This document shows, in pieces, positions 45,744 through 54,625 of a stretch of 64,000 nt of DNA. The position numbers were made by a program, and so were the translations under genes. The stretch is from positions 857,672-921,671 of the forward strand of contig NZ_KQ033920.1 of the NCBI RefSeq assembly GCF_000969825.1. The letters are read 5' to 3'. Under the pieces are notes generated by a model, which saw only the letters and a program-made list of their open reading frames with translations, ran no database searches and was not told the DNA's origin. Numbering within the stretch: the stretch's first letter is position 1; each line of letters opens with the position of its first letter. This DNA comes from Parabacteroides gordonii MS-1 = DSM 23371. Lineage in GTDB: Bacteria; Bacteroidota; Bacteroidia; Bacteroidales; Tannerellaceae.

Positions 45744-46634
45744 TTACCAGTCCATTCTTTTCCCTGTCATCTCATAAAATTTCTCATTCCACGGTTTGTA
45801 GAATTGTTTAAGAAATAGTTTACACTCAGCAGATATCTGCTGAGTGTAAACTCCAATATTGGAGTTTACCAAATCACTTTCAACCCAGTTATAATGAGGA
45901 ATTTTTAAAAAATCTTCTATTCGGAACAACGTTTGTTTCTTGTTTAATTTCAGCTCTTTATCCTCCAGTATTAATAGTTGATCAGGATTAAAATACCGAT
46001 AATACCTCTCCAGTTGGTCGCTATATAAACCATGACGGATAAAATCCGGATAATGAAAAGCTGACGACGTGCAGGAGCCCGTTTCATCCATCTTTCTCAG
46101 TTCTTCCTTTATAAACCACTCGAAAGGATACTTATCCGGTTGTTTCAAACGATCGAAATACTCATGTTCCGGATCTTCCCTTACACATTTGTTTTTTTCT
46201 GTAGCATACCAGCAAGCCATATTGTATTCGGAGATAGCCCTGCTTACGGGTTCACGAACCAGAAGAATCATTTTAATTTGAGGATTATAATGAAAAATAC
46301 GTTCCGGAACATCTTCTTCATAGATATTATCAGGTGTTGCTTCAAAGAAAAGACATTTGCCTTTATTTTTAAAAAGCTTACCAAAAGAGAAATAACCGAC
46401 CAATCGTTTCAACCCTAATTTCTTTTTATAATACTTTGTAAATAATAAACGTTCTTTATTTACAGCACCGGTACAAAAGGGATGTTTATCCATATAATCA
46501 AACAGAGCCGAGGTTCCACATTTCTGTGCCCCGATAATCAGGAAATCTATTTTCTTATCTGCTTTTCCGACTAAGGAGGCACATACATACCTGATGATAT
46601 ATATCATTTTTATTTTCTTGATTGCAGCTTTCAT
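45744..46634 (-). CDS. Sulfotransferase (PAPS-dependent)
   Basis: 296 residues. 5'-phosphosulfate loop GAQKCGTSAL (~35-44) and 3'-phosphate motif REPVSRAISEYN (R127, S131), as in heparan-type sulfotransferases. Would add sulfate from PAPS to a sugar of the glycan. Two abutting perfect palindromes (36 bp and 24 bp) lie in the C-terminal coding part at 45817-45869. Start overlaps the GT4 stop by four bases. Confidence 0.85.
   Translation of the reverse strand: MKAAIKKIKMIYIIRYVCASLVGKADKKIDFLIIGAQKCGTSALFDYMDKHPFCTGAVNKERLLFTKYYKKKLGLKRLVGYFSFGKLFKNKGKCLFFEATPDNIYEEDVPERIFHYNPQIKMILLVREPVSRAISEYNMACWYATEKNKCVREDPEHEYFDRLKQPDKYPFEWFIKEELRKMDETGSCTSSAFHYPDFIRHGLYSDQLERYYRYFNPDQLLILEDKELKLNKKQTLFRIEDFLKIPHYNWVESDLVNSNIGVYTQQISAECKLFLKQFYKPWNEKFYEMTGKRMDW
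45817..45869. repeat. Two abutting perfect palindromes in the sulfotransferase gene
   Basis: Palindrome 1, 45817-45852 (18 bp arms, centre AGAT/ATCT). Palindrome 2, 45846-45869 (12 bp arms, centre CAAT/ATTG). They share the word GTAAACT at 45846-45852. Encodes SNIGVYTQQISAECK. Architecture as at 54742-54787 and 56961-57006. Confidence 0.9.
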
Positions 46635-47761
46635 TCGTTTATAAATTCAGGCTTATTTTTTCTATTTAAAATCCAATCATACATATCCGTTATCTGTTGA
46701 GAAATACGGTTAATAGCATATTTTTCTATAATTAGCTTTCGCCCGCGCTCCCCCATTTCCCGTAATTGTTTCGCATCTAAATCCAATATTTCACGAACAG
46801 CTTCCGTTAACGTATCCGTATCGTTCTTCACCCATCGCCCACAGCGATAAATTTCAAGTTCTTTCCAGGGCGAACCCGTTGTGGCGATTACGGGAATTTC
46901 CTGAAGTAGCGCTTCTGGCACGATCATTCCGAAATTTTCAAAATCGCTGGGGACGATCAGACAGGTAAGAGATGCCAACAAACGATTTTTCTCTATGCCG
47001 GATATCCATCCGAAAAAACGGACATTTGATAATTGCATACGCCCTGCTTCTTTCTTTAAAAAAGCAACATAATCCGGCTCTCCATTTCCTATAATCAATA
47101 GTTCGCCGGGCTCTTTTAAATTTTTCCAGACAGCCAGCAAACGTTCTACCCTTTTACGAGGATGCAAACGTCCTAAATAACCTATTCTTTTTTCTCCGGT
47201 AGACAAAGCCGGTGTTTCTATTTTACATATTTCCAATGGATTAGGAATAACGGCTACCGGGTTGGTGAACCCTAATTCCCGGTAATACTCCATCTCCTCG
47301 ATGCATGTTACATGCGTACAGGCAGCTTCCTGTAATAACCGTCGTTCAAATAACGATAAGGCTATTTTTTTAATTAACGAGGAATGCTTCATGGCTTCGG
47401 GATACATACCGCCATGTAAAGTAACGACATAGGGACGAGAACTTTTTCGGGCGCATCGTGCCGTTGCATACCCCGGATATTGCCATAATTCCTGAATATG
47501 GTAAATATCTATATCCGGAATCATCTCTAAAGCTTTTGAATAATTTTTCGCATATCCCCACCGCTCATAGTAAAAAGGAGAGACGGATAAATAATGAATA
47601 AAAGATTCTTCTGATACCGGCTCTTCGCCGGACAACATCTGTTTTGTCAATATCTGTGTATCGACTCCTAAATCGTTAAGCCCTTTAACTGTCAGAAAAG
47701 TAGAACGGGCCGGCCCTCCATGAACTATACTCATAGAGTTAATGACATGTAAAATTTTCAT
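46631..47761 (-). CDS. GT4 family glycosyltransferase
   Basis: 376 residues, GT-B. MKILHVINSMSIVHGGPARS, VVTLHGGMYPEAMK, IPNPLE, GYLGRLHPRKR and SDFENFGMIVPEALLQEIPVI (E-x7-E, split). Retaining transferase of the glycan pathway. Coupled to the sulfotransferase gene. Confidence 0.9.
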   Translation of the reverse strand: MKILHVINSMSIVHGGPARSTFLTVKGLNDLGVDTQILTKQMLSGEEPVSEESFIHYLSVSPFYYERWGYAKNYSKALEMIPDIDIYHIQELWQYPGYATARCARKSSRPYVVTLHGGMYPEAMKHSSLIKKIALSLFERRLLQEAACTHVTCIEEMEYYRELGFTNPVAVIPNPLEICKIETPALSTGEKRIGYLGRLHPRKRVERLLAVWKNLKEPGELLIIGNGEPDYVAFLKKEAGRMQLSNVRFFGWISGIEKNRLLASLTCLIVPSDFENFGMIVPEALLQEIPVIATTGSPWKELEIYRCGRWVKNDTDTLTEAVREILDLDAKQLREMGERGRKLIIEKYAINRISQQITDMYDWILNRKNKPEFINE

Positions 47762-47763
47762 TT

Positions 47764-48702
47764 CTATATATATTGAATTTTATTTTCTATCAACCAGTTT
47801 ATAATATAGTTTTTTAATACGTCAGCGACTCTTTTCTGCCCTTGCTCATTCAAATGGATCATATCTCTGTAATCCGAACTTTCCATATATCGCAGTCCTT
47901 CTATCAGCGGTATAGAATTATCACGGCAAAACCGTATAATTTCTTTCCCCTCTTCATTATACTCGCCTGCTCTAAGTTCACTTTGTTCTGGATTCAACCA
48001 GATGAAAAAAGGAATATTCGCTGCTCTGAAACGACTGGCTAAAGCCTGAAAACCGGTGTTAAATATTCTACCGTCTTTTTTGATTTCAGAAGAAGAAGAT
48101 GTTTCTTTCCCGGAAAAAGAAGTAAAAAAAGGAGACAGATACCGGGGATACAAATAACGATGAAACAACTCCCCATACGCAGACATATATTGTGAAACCG
48201 GATAATCCAAATGAATACCTACCACCGGCCGATGATCGATATTATCATGTGCATCATGTGAACTGCAAATTAAAAAAGCCATTTTTGCACCAAATAACCC
48301 ATATTTATCCAGATAAGCATCACAGTTGTCAGGCCCCCAACTACCCGCCGAAATATTCAGTACCTGCACTTTACCCCCTAAACCGGATAAGTTTCCGGAT
48401 AAACGGGTGGTTGCCAAACTATCCTGATCCGTAAGCGTTCCTCCGTTAATAACAGAATCGCCCAACCCCAAAATAATAAATGCAGAAGAATCGACCGGTT
48501 CACTACGTTGGCTGTATTTGTTATACCGGATATGTTTTTTAAAACGGCAGCGTTGTTGATCCGGCTGGGCAATATATTCAAAATCAGGATCAGCCTGCAT
48601 CAATATGGCATCGCAAAACCCCCAGCATTTACGCAGATAAATCTCACCTGCAAACAGGAAAAATCCTATAAACACTAAAACAAATAAAGATACTTTTTTC
48701 AT
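47764..48702 (-). CDS. SGNH-hydrolase-like protein
   Basis: 312 residues from ATG 48702 (the longer frame begins with TTG). N-terminal signal/membrane helix (VSLFVLVFIGFFLFAGEIYL). Block I LGLGDSVINGG (GDS), block III-like GSWGPDN, and DMIHLNEQG with Asp/His near the C-terminus. Such proteins add or remove acyl groups on surface sugars. Periplasmic-facing by inference. Confidence 0.7.
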   Translation of the reverse strand: MKKVSLFVLVFIGFFLFAGEIYLRKCWGFCDAILMQADPDFEYIAQPDQQRCRFKKHIRYNKYSQRSEPVDSSAFIILGLGDSVINGGTLTDQDSLATTRLSGNLSGLGGKVQVLNISAGSWGPDNCDAYLDKYGLFGAKMAFLICSSHDAHDNIDHRPVVGIHLDYPVSQYMSAYGELFHRYLYPRYLSPFFTSFSGKETSSSSEIKKDGRIFNTGFQALASRFRAANIPFFIWLNPEQSELRAGEYNEEGKEIIRFCRDNSIPLIEGLRYMESSDYRDMIHLNEQGQKRVADVLKNYIINWLIENKIQYI

Positions 48703-48718
48703 ATATATGTACAATGTA

Positions 48719-49264
48719 TTATCTTTTCCTAATCGCCGGATTACCTATAATCACCGAGTCATCAGGATATACTCCGCAAACCACACTACCGGCTCCGACA
48801 ATACAGCGGTCGCCCAATACAGTGCCTTTGCAAATAATTACATTCATTCCGATAAAGCAATCGTTGCCGATGCGTACCGGTTTCCTGCGGATGGCATTCC
48901 TGTCGTTCATTCGCCTTGCAGTAATATTCAGCGGATGAAAATCATTGTCCATTATGATCGTATTTACTCCGATTTGCGTATTATCGCCAATTTCAACCGA
49001 CTCGAGTGCATAAATAGTGGTACCGGATACGGACACATTATCTCCGAGACGGATTTTTCCCCCGTCACGGGCAACAAGGATGGTACGCTGATGCATTCCT
49101 GCCAGATTGGATAATGAATGGCTGTTAATTACAATATTTCGTCCCCAGCAAATCCGGGATTTTCTAAAAGCATATACAACGGTAAATCCATTAAAAGAAA
49201 CCTGTTTGTATAAACGAAATTTTTCTTTCCAGTAAATGAGATATAATAATAAAGTGCGAAGCAT
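48719..49264 (-). CDS. Left-handed beta-helix (hexapeptide) acyltransferase
   Basis: 181 residues. Hexapeptide repeats (RLGDNVSVSG; VEIGDNTQIGVNTIIMD; IGNDCFIGMNVIICKGT; GAGSVV) with the typical DNDFHPL loop of sugar O-acetyltransferases (WcaB/WbbJ-like). Probably O-acetylates the repeat unit. Confidence 0.88.
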   Translation of the reverse strand: MLRTLLLYLIYWKEKFRLYKQVSFNGFTVVYAFRKSRICWGRNIVINSHSLSNLAGMHQRTILVARDGGKIRLGDNVSVSGTTIYALESVEIGDNTQIGVNTIIMDNDFHPLNITARRMNDRNAIRRKPVRIGNDCFIGMNVIICKGTVLGDRCIVGAGSVVCGVYPDDSVIIGNPAIRKR

Positions 49265-49276
49265 TTTAATGTAAGG

Positions 49277-49462
49277 TTATAAATCATAAATTCTGAACAG
49301 ATCAAGATCTTCAGTATATAAATCTTTGATCATTTCACAGATGTTTTTCGGAATAACATATTCTTTTGCAATCTTTAGATTCTCATGGTATTCAGCTAAA
49401 CCGAAAAATTCCAACAATTTTCTCCAATCCTCTTCATATAATCCTGCGTTCTTTGTCAACAA
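49277..49462 (-). pseudogene. C-terminal fragment, sulfotransferase-like
   Basis: About 60 codons open from an in-frame TGA; no ATG start (a TTG only). Ends with KDLYTEDLDLFRIYDL, similar to the LYxxDFELFGY tail of Sulfotransfer_2-type proteins. It is probably the leftover 3' end of a lost gene between the acyltransferase and GT6 genes. Confidence 0.4.
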
Positions 49463-49483
49463 TCATAATTATAATGATTCAAG

Positions 49484-50296
49484 TTAAAAAATTATCTTCC
49501 ACACCTTTTTTACCCGACTCAGGATTTTAATTATATTTTTCCCGGGCATTACCGGATAAGTCGAGTAAGACGGACGTTTTAGATCCTCAAATGAAAAATA
49601 TTTTGCCTTATTTTTATACATTATCTTCTTTTCAACAGGTAGATTCCTTATTTCACAATAGTTATATCTGCAATCAAGCACTTTAGGAGTATGAAGCAAA
49701 TAATATTTATTGATAATCGATTCGTCATGCCAAATAGGCACAATATTATTTTTTAGATCATTATCGATCCATCGGTTACACGTATCACACATTTTCAGAA
49801 AAGCAGCAGTTGTTCCTCCAAGCAACGATCCCTGGAAATAATGTTTACCTTTCCAATATGGAATAAAAGCGAAAGACATTCGCCGGCGTTCATACGGACA
49901 GTTCCATTTATGCTGGTCAAAATACCATGTGTGCAATGCTCCGACCAATCCGTTTTCTTTTTCTGTAGGTAATATATCTTCTCCCACAGGGCACATAAAC
50001 TCCATATTGGCATTGAAAAAGAATAAATAATCCATTTGATCTTCTAACTGGTTACGTATACTCAGAAACATTTCGAAACGCTTCATCGTATTACCCGGCC
50101 ATCCCAGATTTTCCTGATGGATACGGTGTATATGCTCATTTTCAAATTCACCATAAATAGAAGGAGAATCCGTGAACACGAAGTATTCACGATTCCAGGA
50201 ATATTCCTGGAGAAAGTAACGCTCCGCACTTAAATAAAAGCTCTTCCAGAAAAAGTCATAAACTCCCGTACAGATATAGAGAATACCTATTTTCAT
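49484..50296 (-). CDS. GT6 family glycosyltransferase (ABO-like)
   Basis: 270 residues. MKIGILYICTGVYDFFWKSF, FVFTDSPSIYG, GWPGNTMKRFEMFL, LFFFNANMEF (~91-100), WHDESIINKYYL. GT6 includes mammalian blood-group A/B and alpha-1,3-galactosyltransferases; bacterial members carry NxN (here NAN, 95-97) in place of the metal-binding DxD. Probably adds alpha-1,3-Gal/GalNAc; the donor is not readable. Confidence 0.88.
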   Translation of the reverse strand: MKIGILYICTGVYDFFWKSFYLSAERYFLQEYSWNREYFVFTDSPSIYGEFENEHIHRIHQENLGWPGNTMKRFEMFLSIRNQLEDQMDYLFFFNANMEFMCPVGEDILPTEKENGLVGALHTWYFDQHKWNCPYERRRMSFAFIPYWKGKHYFQGSLLGGTTAAFLKMCDTCNRWIDNDLKNNIVPIWHDESIINKYYLLHTPKVLDCRYNYCEIRNLPVEKKIMYKNKAKYFSFEDLKRPSYSTYPVMPGKNIIKILSRVKKVWKIIF

Positions 50297-50309
50297 AATA
50301 CTAAAACTA

Positions 50310-51533
50310 TTAAAGATTAATAAACCAGTCCGTTTTTAATACCGAAGAATGCGCCAATAAGGTCGTTACTTTCGACAATCGCTTATGCAAAGGAATCATA
50401 CGTACAAATAGATCTGTACGCTCCGTTACAGTCAATGCCAATTGTAAATCGGACAACAATTGTTTGATCTGTCTTAATAAATCGGCTTCATATATTTCCA
50501 ACCGGCTGAAACGGGTTACTTTTTTGATATATCCGGTGAACTCCTGATCTCCCATTAAACGAAGCAATGAGTCCGGATCATGTTTCGGTTCAAGAATGAT
50601 CCGGCCGACAGAAAAGCCTTTTCCTGATAACAGCCAGGCGGATTTGATCTCATTTACCTGTCCGGCTTCGTCACCGTCAAGCATAACAATGGCACATTGT
50701 GTATATCGGTAAAGTAAAGCCGCATGCTGTTCGGTCAGAGTCGTGCCACACAAAGCAACCGTATTTCTAAATCCGGCAGCGTGCATGGCAAGCACATCCT
50801 TATACCCTTCGGTGATATAGACGAATTTATGTTTACGGATTTCATCTTGTGCTTGATATAAACCGTATAAAATCTCACTTTTGTGGTATACCGGACTGGT
50901 TGACGAGTTTACATATTTACGGATGTCCGTTCCTTCGGTTTCTCCCCGGTAACGCCCGGCGAAAGCAACCAGCTTCCCCTGTTCATTACGAATCGGGAAG
51001 ATCAAGCGGTTACAAAATTTAGCATAATCGGGTGGTAAAAAATAAGAGGCTACGCCCACTTCAAAGAAACTATAAGTCTCTCGAAGATTATCTTCTTCCG
51101 GGACATATTTTTCCAGAAGATCCAACACCATCCGGTGATTACGAAGCAGGGCGGTAATATGCATAGGACTGACAAGCTCCGGTTTATCTTTCACCACCGG
51201 GATACTTTTCTTTCTTACCGGAGGATATTTTACAGGCCGGTAATCATCCGTATCCGACAAACCATACCAGCCTGCTAATATCTTCAATGTCTGACGAAAA
51301 TCGCAGCCCTCCATTTGCTGTACGAACTGGAACAGGTCACCACCTTCGCCGCAAGCAAAACATTTGTAATATTGCCCTTCCACATTAACATGCAGCGACG
51401 GATGCCGATCGTCATGGAACGGGCAAAGACCTACCAGAGTCTTTGTCGAACTTCCTCCGCGTTTCAGAAGAAGGTAGCGTTCCACTACCTCCTCCAAACG
51501 GGCAACTTGTTTTATTTGATCTTTCAGATTCAT
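50310..51533 (-). CDS. DnaG-type primase (CHC2 zinc finger plus TOPRIM)
   Basis: 407 residues. Zinc ligands C37, H40, C58, C61 (CPFH...CFAC), RNAP-like core and TOPRIM (YITEGYKDVLAMHA; VMLDGDEAGQ). Shorter than housekeeping DnaG and lacking its DnaB-binding C-terminus, so likely an accessory or mobile-element primase. Seven bases after an accessory DnaB gene. Its presence in a glycan locus is unusual. Confidence 0.85.
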   Translation of the reverse strand: MNLKDQIKQVARLEEVVERYLLLKRGGSSTKTLVGLCPFHDDRHPSLHVNVEGQYYKCFACGEGGDLFQFVQQMEGCDFRQTLKILAGWYGLSDTDDYRPVKYPPVRKKSIPVVKDKPELVSPMHITALLRNHRMVLDLLEKYVPEEDNLRETYSFFEVGVASYFLPPDYAKFCNRLIFPIRNEQGKLVAFAGRYRGETEGTDIRKYVNSSTSPVYHKSEILYGLYQAQDEIRKHKFVYITEGYKDVLAMHAAGFRNTVALCGTTLTEQHAALLYRYTQCAIVMLDGDEAGQVNEIKSAWLLSGKGFSVGRIILEPKHDPDSLLRLMGDQEFTGYIKKVTRFSRLEIYEADLLRQIKQLLSDLQLALTVTERTDLFVRMIPLHKRLSKVTTLLAHSSVLKTDWFINL

Positions 51534-51539
51534 TATTTG

Positions 51540-52934
51540 CTAAATCACTCTCGGATCATAATCCGTCAGGCAAGTCATTGCCGGATTATACCGGAATTTA
51601 GCTATACCGGTAGCTCCATTGCGATTCTTGGCCAACAATAGCAAGCCAACGCCGCGAAGGTCTTCCTTTGTTTTCGGATCGTAAAAAATATTGTATTTCT
51701 CGGCACGGTAAACAAAGATCACTACATCAGCCACCTGTTCGATTGCACCCGAGTTACGCAAATCACTCAGTACAGGGAAATGAAGACCCTGCCTGCGGTC
51801 GACCTCACGGTTCAACTGCGCCAGCAGGATCACAGGGATCTCCATTTCCTCTGCCATCAATTTCGTTTTGCGGGCAATACTACCTAAAGCCAGATCGGTC
51901 GTTTCCTGCAATTGATTTTTCGATACGACGATATTGATCAGGTTCAGGTAATCGATGAACAAAGCACCCAGTTTCCCCTGCTTATTCAATACCTGCGCTT
52001 TAGCACGAATGTCGTCTATCGTATCCGACCCGCAATATTCGAGTGTAATCGGCAAACGTTCCAGTTCCTGCTGCGCCTGCTCCAATCGCAAACGGTCGGA
52101 AGCCAAGGTTCCTTTGAAGCGCAAACGGTCGGCATCAATACCACTTATCATCGACAACAAACGGATCACATTCTGCTCCTTGCTCATCTCCACGCTAAAG
52201 AAAACGACCGGTATGCCCTTCTTGGCCATACTGAGTGCCATCCACAAGGCCACTGCCGATTTCCCCATCGAAGGACGGCCGGCTATCACTGTCAGCTCCC
52301 CTTTATACAATCCGCCGGTCAGGGCATCCAGATCATACAGACCGAAAAGGATACGGGTGATCTTACCCGCTTCGCGGTCTGCCTGCTCCTGAAAACTCTT
52401 TTCCAACACACGTCGAGCCACCGATCCGGCCTCTTCCATCGACACCGAACGAGCCATTCCGTTGCGTAACCTTCCCGCCAAATCCTCTACTCCCGTCAGC
52501 AATTCCGGCAAGTCGGCGGAAGGCAGTTGCGCCTCCGTCTCTTTCTCCTTCAAACCGTTGACCAACTGGCGCAAAGTATAGCAGCGCACCAGCTCATCGG
52601 CATGAATACGGATATGGCTGTCGGTACGCACATCCAGCAACATTTCCGTAAGGAATGACAAACCGTTCAACTGCATATAAAGGCTGCTATCCAGACGCAG
52701 CATCTCATTTTCTACTGTCAACATGTCGACTCCGGTACCCGACTCTACTAACGACAGGATCGCACGGTAAACAAAACTGATCCGCTGGTCGCTGAACATG
52801 TCTGCTTTCAAACGACCGATTACATCGAATATAGCATCCGGACTGGTCAATAAGCCCGCTATCACGGCCTGTTCCATTGCCAGGTTGATGTTCGGGATTA
52901 TTTCCCGCTTTGTATTCTGTGTTGTTTTCATCAA
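51540..52934 (-). CDS. DnaB-type replicative helicase (accessory)
   Basis: 464 residues. N-terminal DnaB domain (NLAMEQAVIAGLLTSPDA), RecA-like core: Walker A AGRPSMGKSA, VFFSVEMSKEQ, Walker B LGALFIDYLNLI, LLAQLNREVDRR, SGAIEQVADVV. Hexameric 5'-3' helicase. Probably not the housekeeping copy, given its neighbours. Overlaps the winged-helix gene upstream by four bases. Confidence 0.88.
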   Translation of the reverse strand: MMKTTQNTKREIIPNINLAMEQAVIAGLLTSPDAIFDVIGRLKADMFSDQRISFVYRAILSLVESGTGVDMLTVENEMLRLDSSLYMQLNGLSFLTEMLLDVRTDSHIRIHADELVRCYTLRQLVNGLKEKETEAQLPSADLPELLTGVEDLAGRLRNGMARSVSMEEAGSVARRVLEKSFQEQADREAGKITRILFGLYDLDALTGGLYKGELTVIAGRPSMGKSAVALWMALSMAKKGIPVVFFSVEMSKEQNVIRLLSMISGIDADRLRFKGTLASDRLRLEQAQQELERLPITLEYCGSDTIDDIRAKAQVLNKQGKLGALFIDYLNLINIVVSKNQLQETTDLALGSIARKTKLMAEEMEIPVILLAQLNREVDRRQGLHFPVLSDLRNSGAIEQVADVVIFVYRAEKYNIFYDPKTKEDLRGVGLLLLAKNRNGATGIAKFRYNPAMTCLTDYDPRVI

Positions 52935-53428
52935 TTCACCATTCCTTTCTGTCCGTTATTAGGGTTATAGAAATTCATTGCTTGTCCAAAGAAATCCCCT
53001 GTTGATTCATTTTCTGCCGGTTGACCGATAGGTGAAGGCAAATCTGTATTAACAGAAACCGGCTTCTGTCGGTTATAGTTGTTTAATGAGATCAGCTTGT
53101 AGTTTATCAGATCCTTAACCTGCAGAAAACCGGCAGATTTCAGACGGATCAAACATTTCTTTACCGTTTTACGGCACAAGCCTGTCAGATTCGCCATCTC
53201 CGAATACGAAGTGATCCATTCGCCAGCATGGCAAATAAAAGTAGCCTCATTGAAACATACCACCCCTTCACGGAAATAAACAAAAGTTTGTACACACAAC
53301 AACACCCTGGCCAGATGGCGTAATTCTACATTATCGCCAAAAGAGGCTTTCAGCACATTTCTTTCCACTCTCAGATAACCACCTTTGCTACTACTACCCG
53401 GAGTCATGTTTTCATTACATTTCGTCAT
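52931..53428 (-). CDS. Winged-helix protein of the replication-type trio
   Basis: 165 residues from ATG 53428 (a longer frame has no usual start codon). Central HTH (MANLTGLCRKTVKKCLIRLK) followed by SAGFLQVKDLINYKL suggests a winged helix as in primosome or Rep accessory proteins. Stop overlaps the dnaB-like start. Role inferred from neighbours. Confidence 0.7.
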   Translation of the reverse strand: MTKCNENMTPGSSSKGGYLRVERNVLKASFGDNVELRHLARVLLCVQTFVYFREGVVCFNEATFICHAGEWITSYSEMANLTGLCRKTVKKCLIRLKSAGFLQVKDLINYKLISLNNYNRQKPVSVNTDLPSPIGQPAENESTGDFFGQAMNFYNPNNGQKGMVN

Positions 53429-53745
53429 GATTTCTTCGTTTTTAATTAATAATTGAAGTGTCACAGGTAAATCCGCAGTAAAGTCACATCTTGCAATCAA
53501 TGATTTTCATCACATCCAAGCCGATTACGATCAGTAAGGATTACATTCGGGGTTGCAGCTCTCTTTAATATAGAATAAATATTATTTATTATTAATACAA
53601 AGAGGCTTGATCAAAAATTAAAATCCGGACTCTCCCGCCTATTTACCTGATGCGGTAAATATACAATAGCCTGTCCTTTGGGCGGAGTACACGAAAAAAC
53701 AAGAAAACAAGAACAAAGCAACCTCATTCCCAACTGATTAATAAT
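53429..53745. other. 317 bp non-coding gap upstream of the winged-helix gene
   Basis: AT-rich. Holds a 7 bp inverted repeat ATTTACC/GGTAAAT at 53641-53660 and an A/T-rich block around 53570-53600. No gene or clear -7 box supported. Confidence 0.4.
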
Positions 53746-54117
53746 TTATTTCTTGTTTTTTTGTGTGGGGATAATATTCTTAAAAGATTTTAAATCCTCT
53801 TCATATTCCGGAGGCATTTCGTAAAACCATCGCCGGATCGTAGAACGTTCTTTCTCCAAGGAAAATACTTCATAAAGTGTATCGGCCAACTCTTTCCTAT
53901 TGCATCCGAAAATACCGGACTCGAATAACACCATCACTACAGCAATAAAAAAACGGGGATAGTTTACTATTCTGCACGGCGTATAATGCATTAGTTTTTC
54001 ATACCCGAAATACTGTATGATCGTATCACGGTATTTCTCAAAGAAACGTCGTGCAAATTTATGCCATTGTTCATTATCAACTTCATCCGATTCGCGTAAA
54101 AAAACGGCTGTCTCCAT
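53746..54117 (-). CDS. Hypothetical protein
   Basis: 123 residues, soluble, charged. Features such as NRKELADTLYEVFSLEKERS-TIRRWFYEMP could be a helix-turn-helix, and proteins of this style occur in Bacteroidetes mobile elements, but I do not recognise the family. It lies between a 22 bp repeat array and the primase/helicase trio. Confidence 0.55.
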   Translation of the reverse strand: METAVFLRESDEVDNEQWHKFARRFFEKYRDTIIQYFGYEKLMHYTPCRIVNYPRFFIAVVMVLFESGIFGCNRKELADTLYEVFSLEKERSTIRRWFYEMPPEYEEDLKSFKNIIPTQKNKK

Positions 54118-54263
54118 AATTGTTTTTACCGGATCGGGTTGTTGTTTTACATTCTCTCTGAAAGTAGGAAAAGATAACGGATCCCCTCCCGCAAGCCTTG
54201 ATAAAATTTTTTATCCATATTGTTGTATGTATTAGGCCGGGAATGAGTTGCTTATTTCTTAAA

Positions 54264-54357
54264 AAAAGTCCTGACTTTTGATTTTAAAAGTCCCTTATTT
54301 TGAATTCAAAAGTCAGGTCTTAACATTTCAAAACACCCTTATTTTAAAAGTCTGGTC
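54264..54357. repeat. Array of 22 bp tandem repeats
   Basis: Units at 54264-54285, 54286-54307 and 54308-54329 (22 bp each), a shortened unit 54330-54345, then a partial unit from 54346. The first contains a perfect AAAAGTC-CT-GACTTTT palindrome. Same family as 8371-8458. It lies ~147 bp before the gene at 53746-54117, comparable with the ~160 bp at the first site. Confidence 0.7.
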
Positions 54358-54623
54358 ATAACCGAACGAATTAGGCGATTATCTAATCCGATCGATTTAA
54401 TCTTCATGTTCATTCTTTTTTCCAGAATCTTCCTATTTACATACATTTTGCTATTCCCATACAGCCTGAAAGTATGATCATCACATTGTATATTACTTAA
54501 ACTGAACGCATAGTCGAATATATTCAGTATCAGGTCATATTCCGAAAATATATACCAAAAACAGTCGGTGAAATCAAAGCTAGACCAGAAATCGGTGAAA
54601 TAATAACGTATTTGCTTTTTCAT
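54339..54623 (-). pseudogene. GT10 (fucosyltransferase)-like remnant
   Basis: 94 residues. The start (KQIRYYFTDFWSSFDFTD) resembles bacterial GT10 fucosyltransferases, and FDYAFSLSNIQCDDHTFRLYG resembles a later part, implying a large internal deletion; normal family length is ~300+. The 3' end runs into the 22 bp repeat array. Probably non-functional. Confidence 0.4.
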
Positions 54624-54625
54624 AT

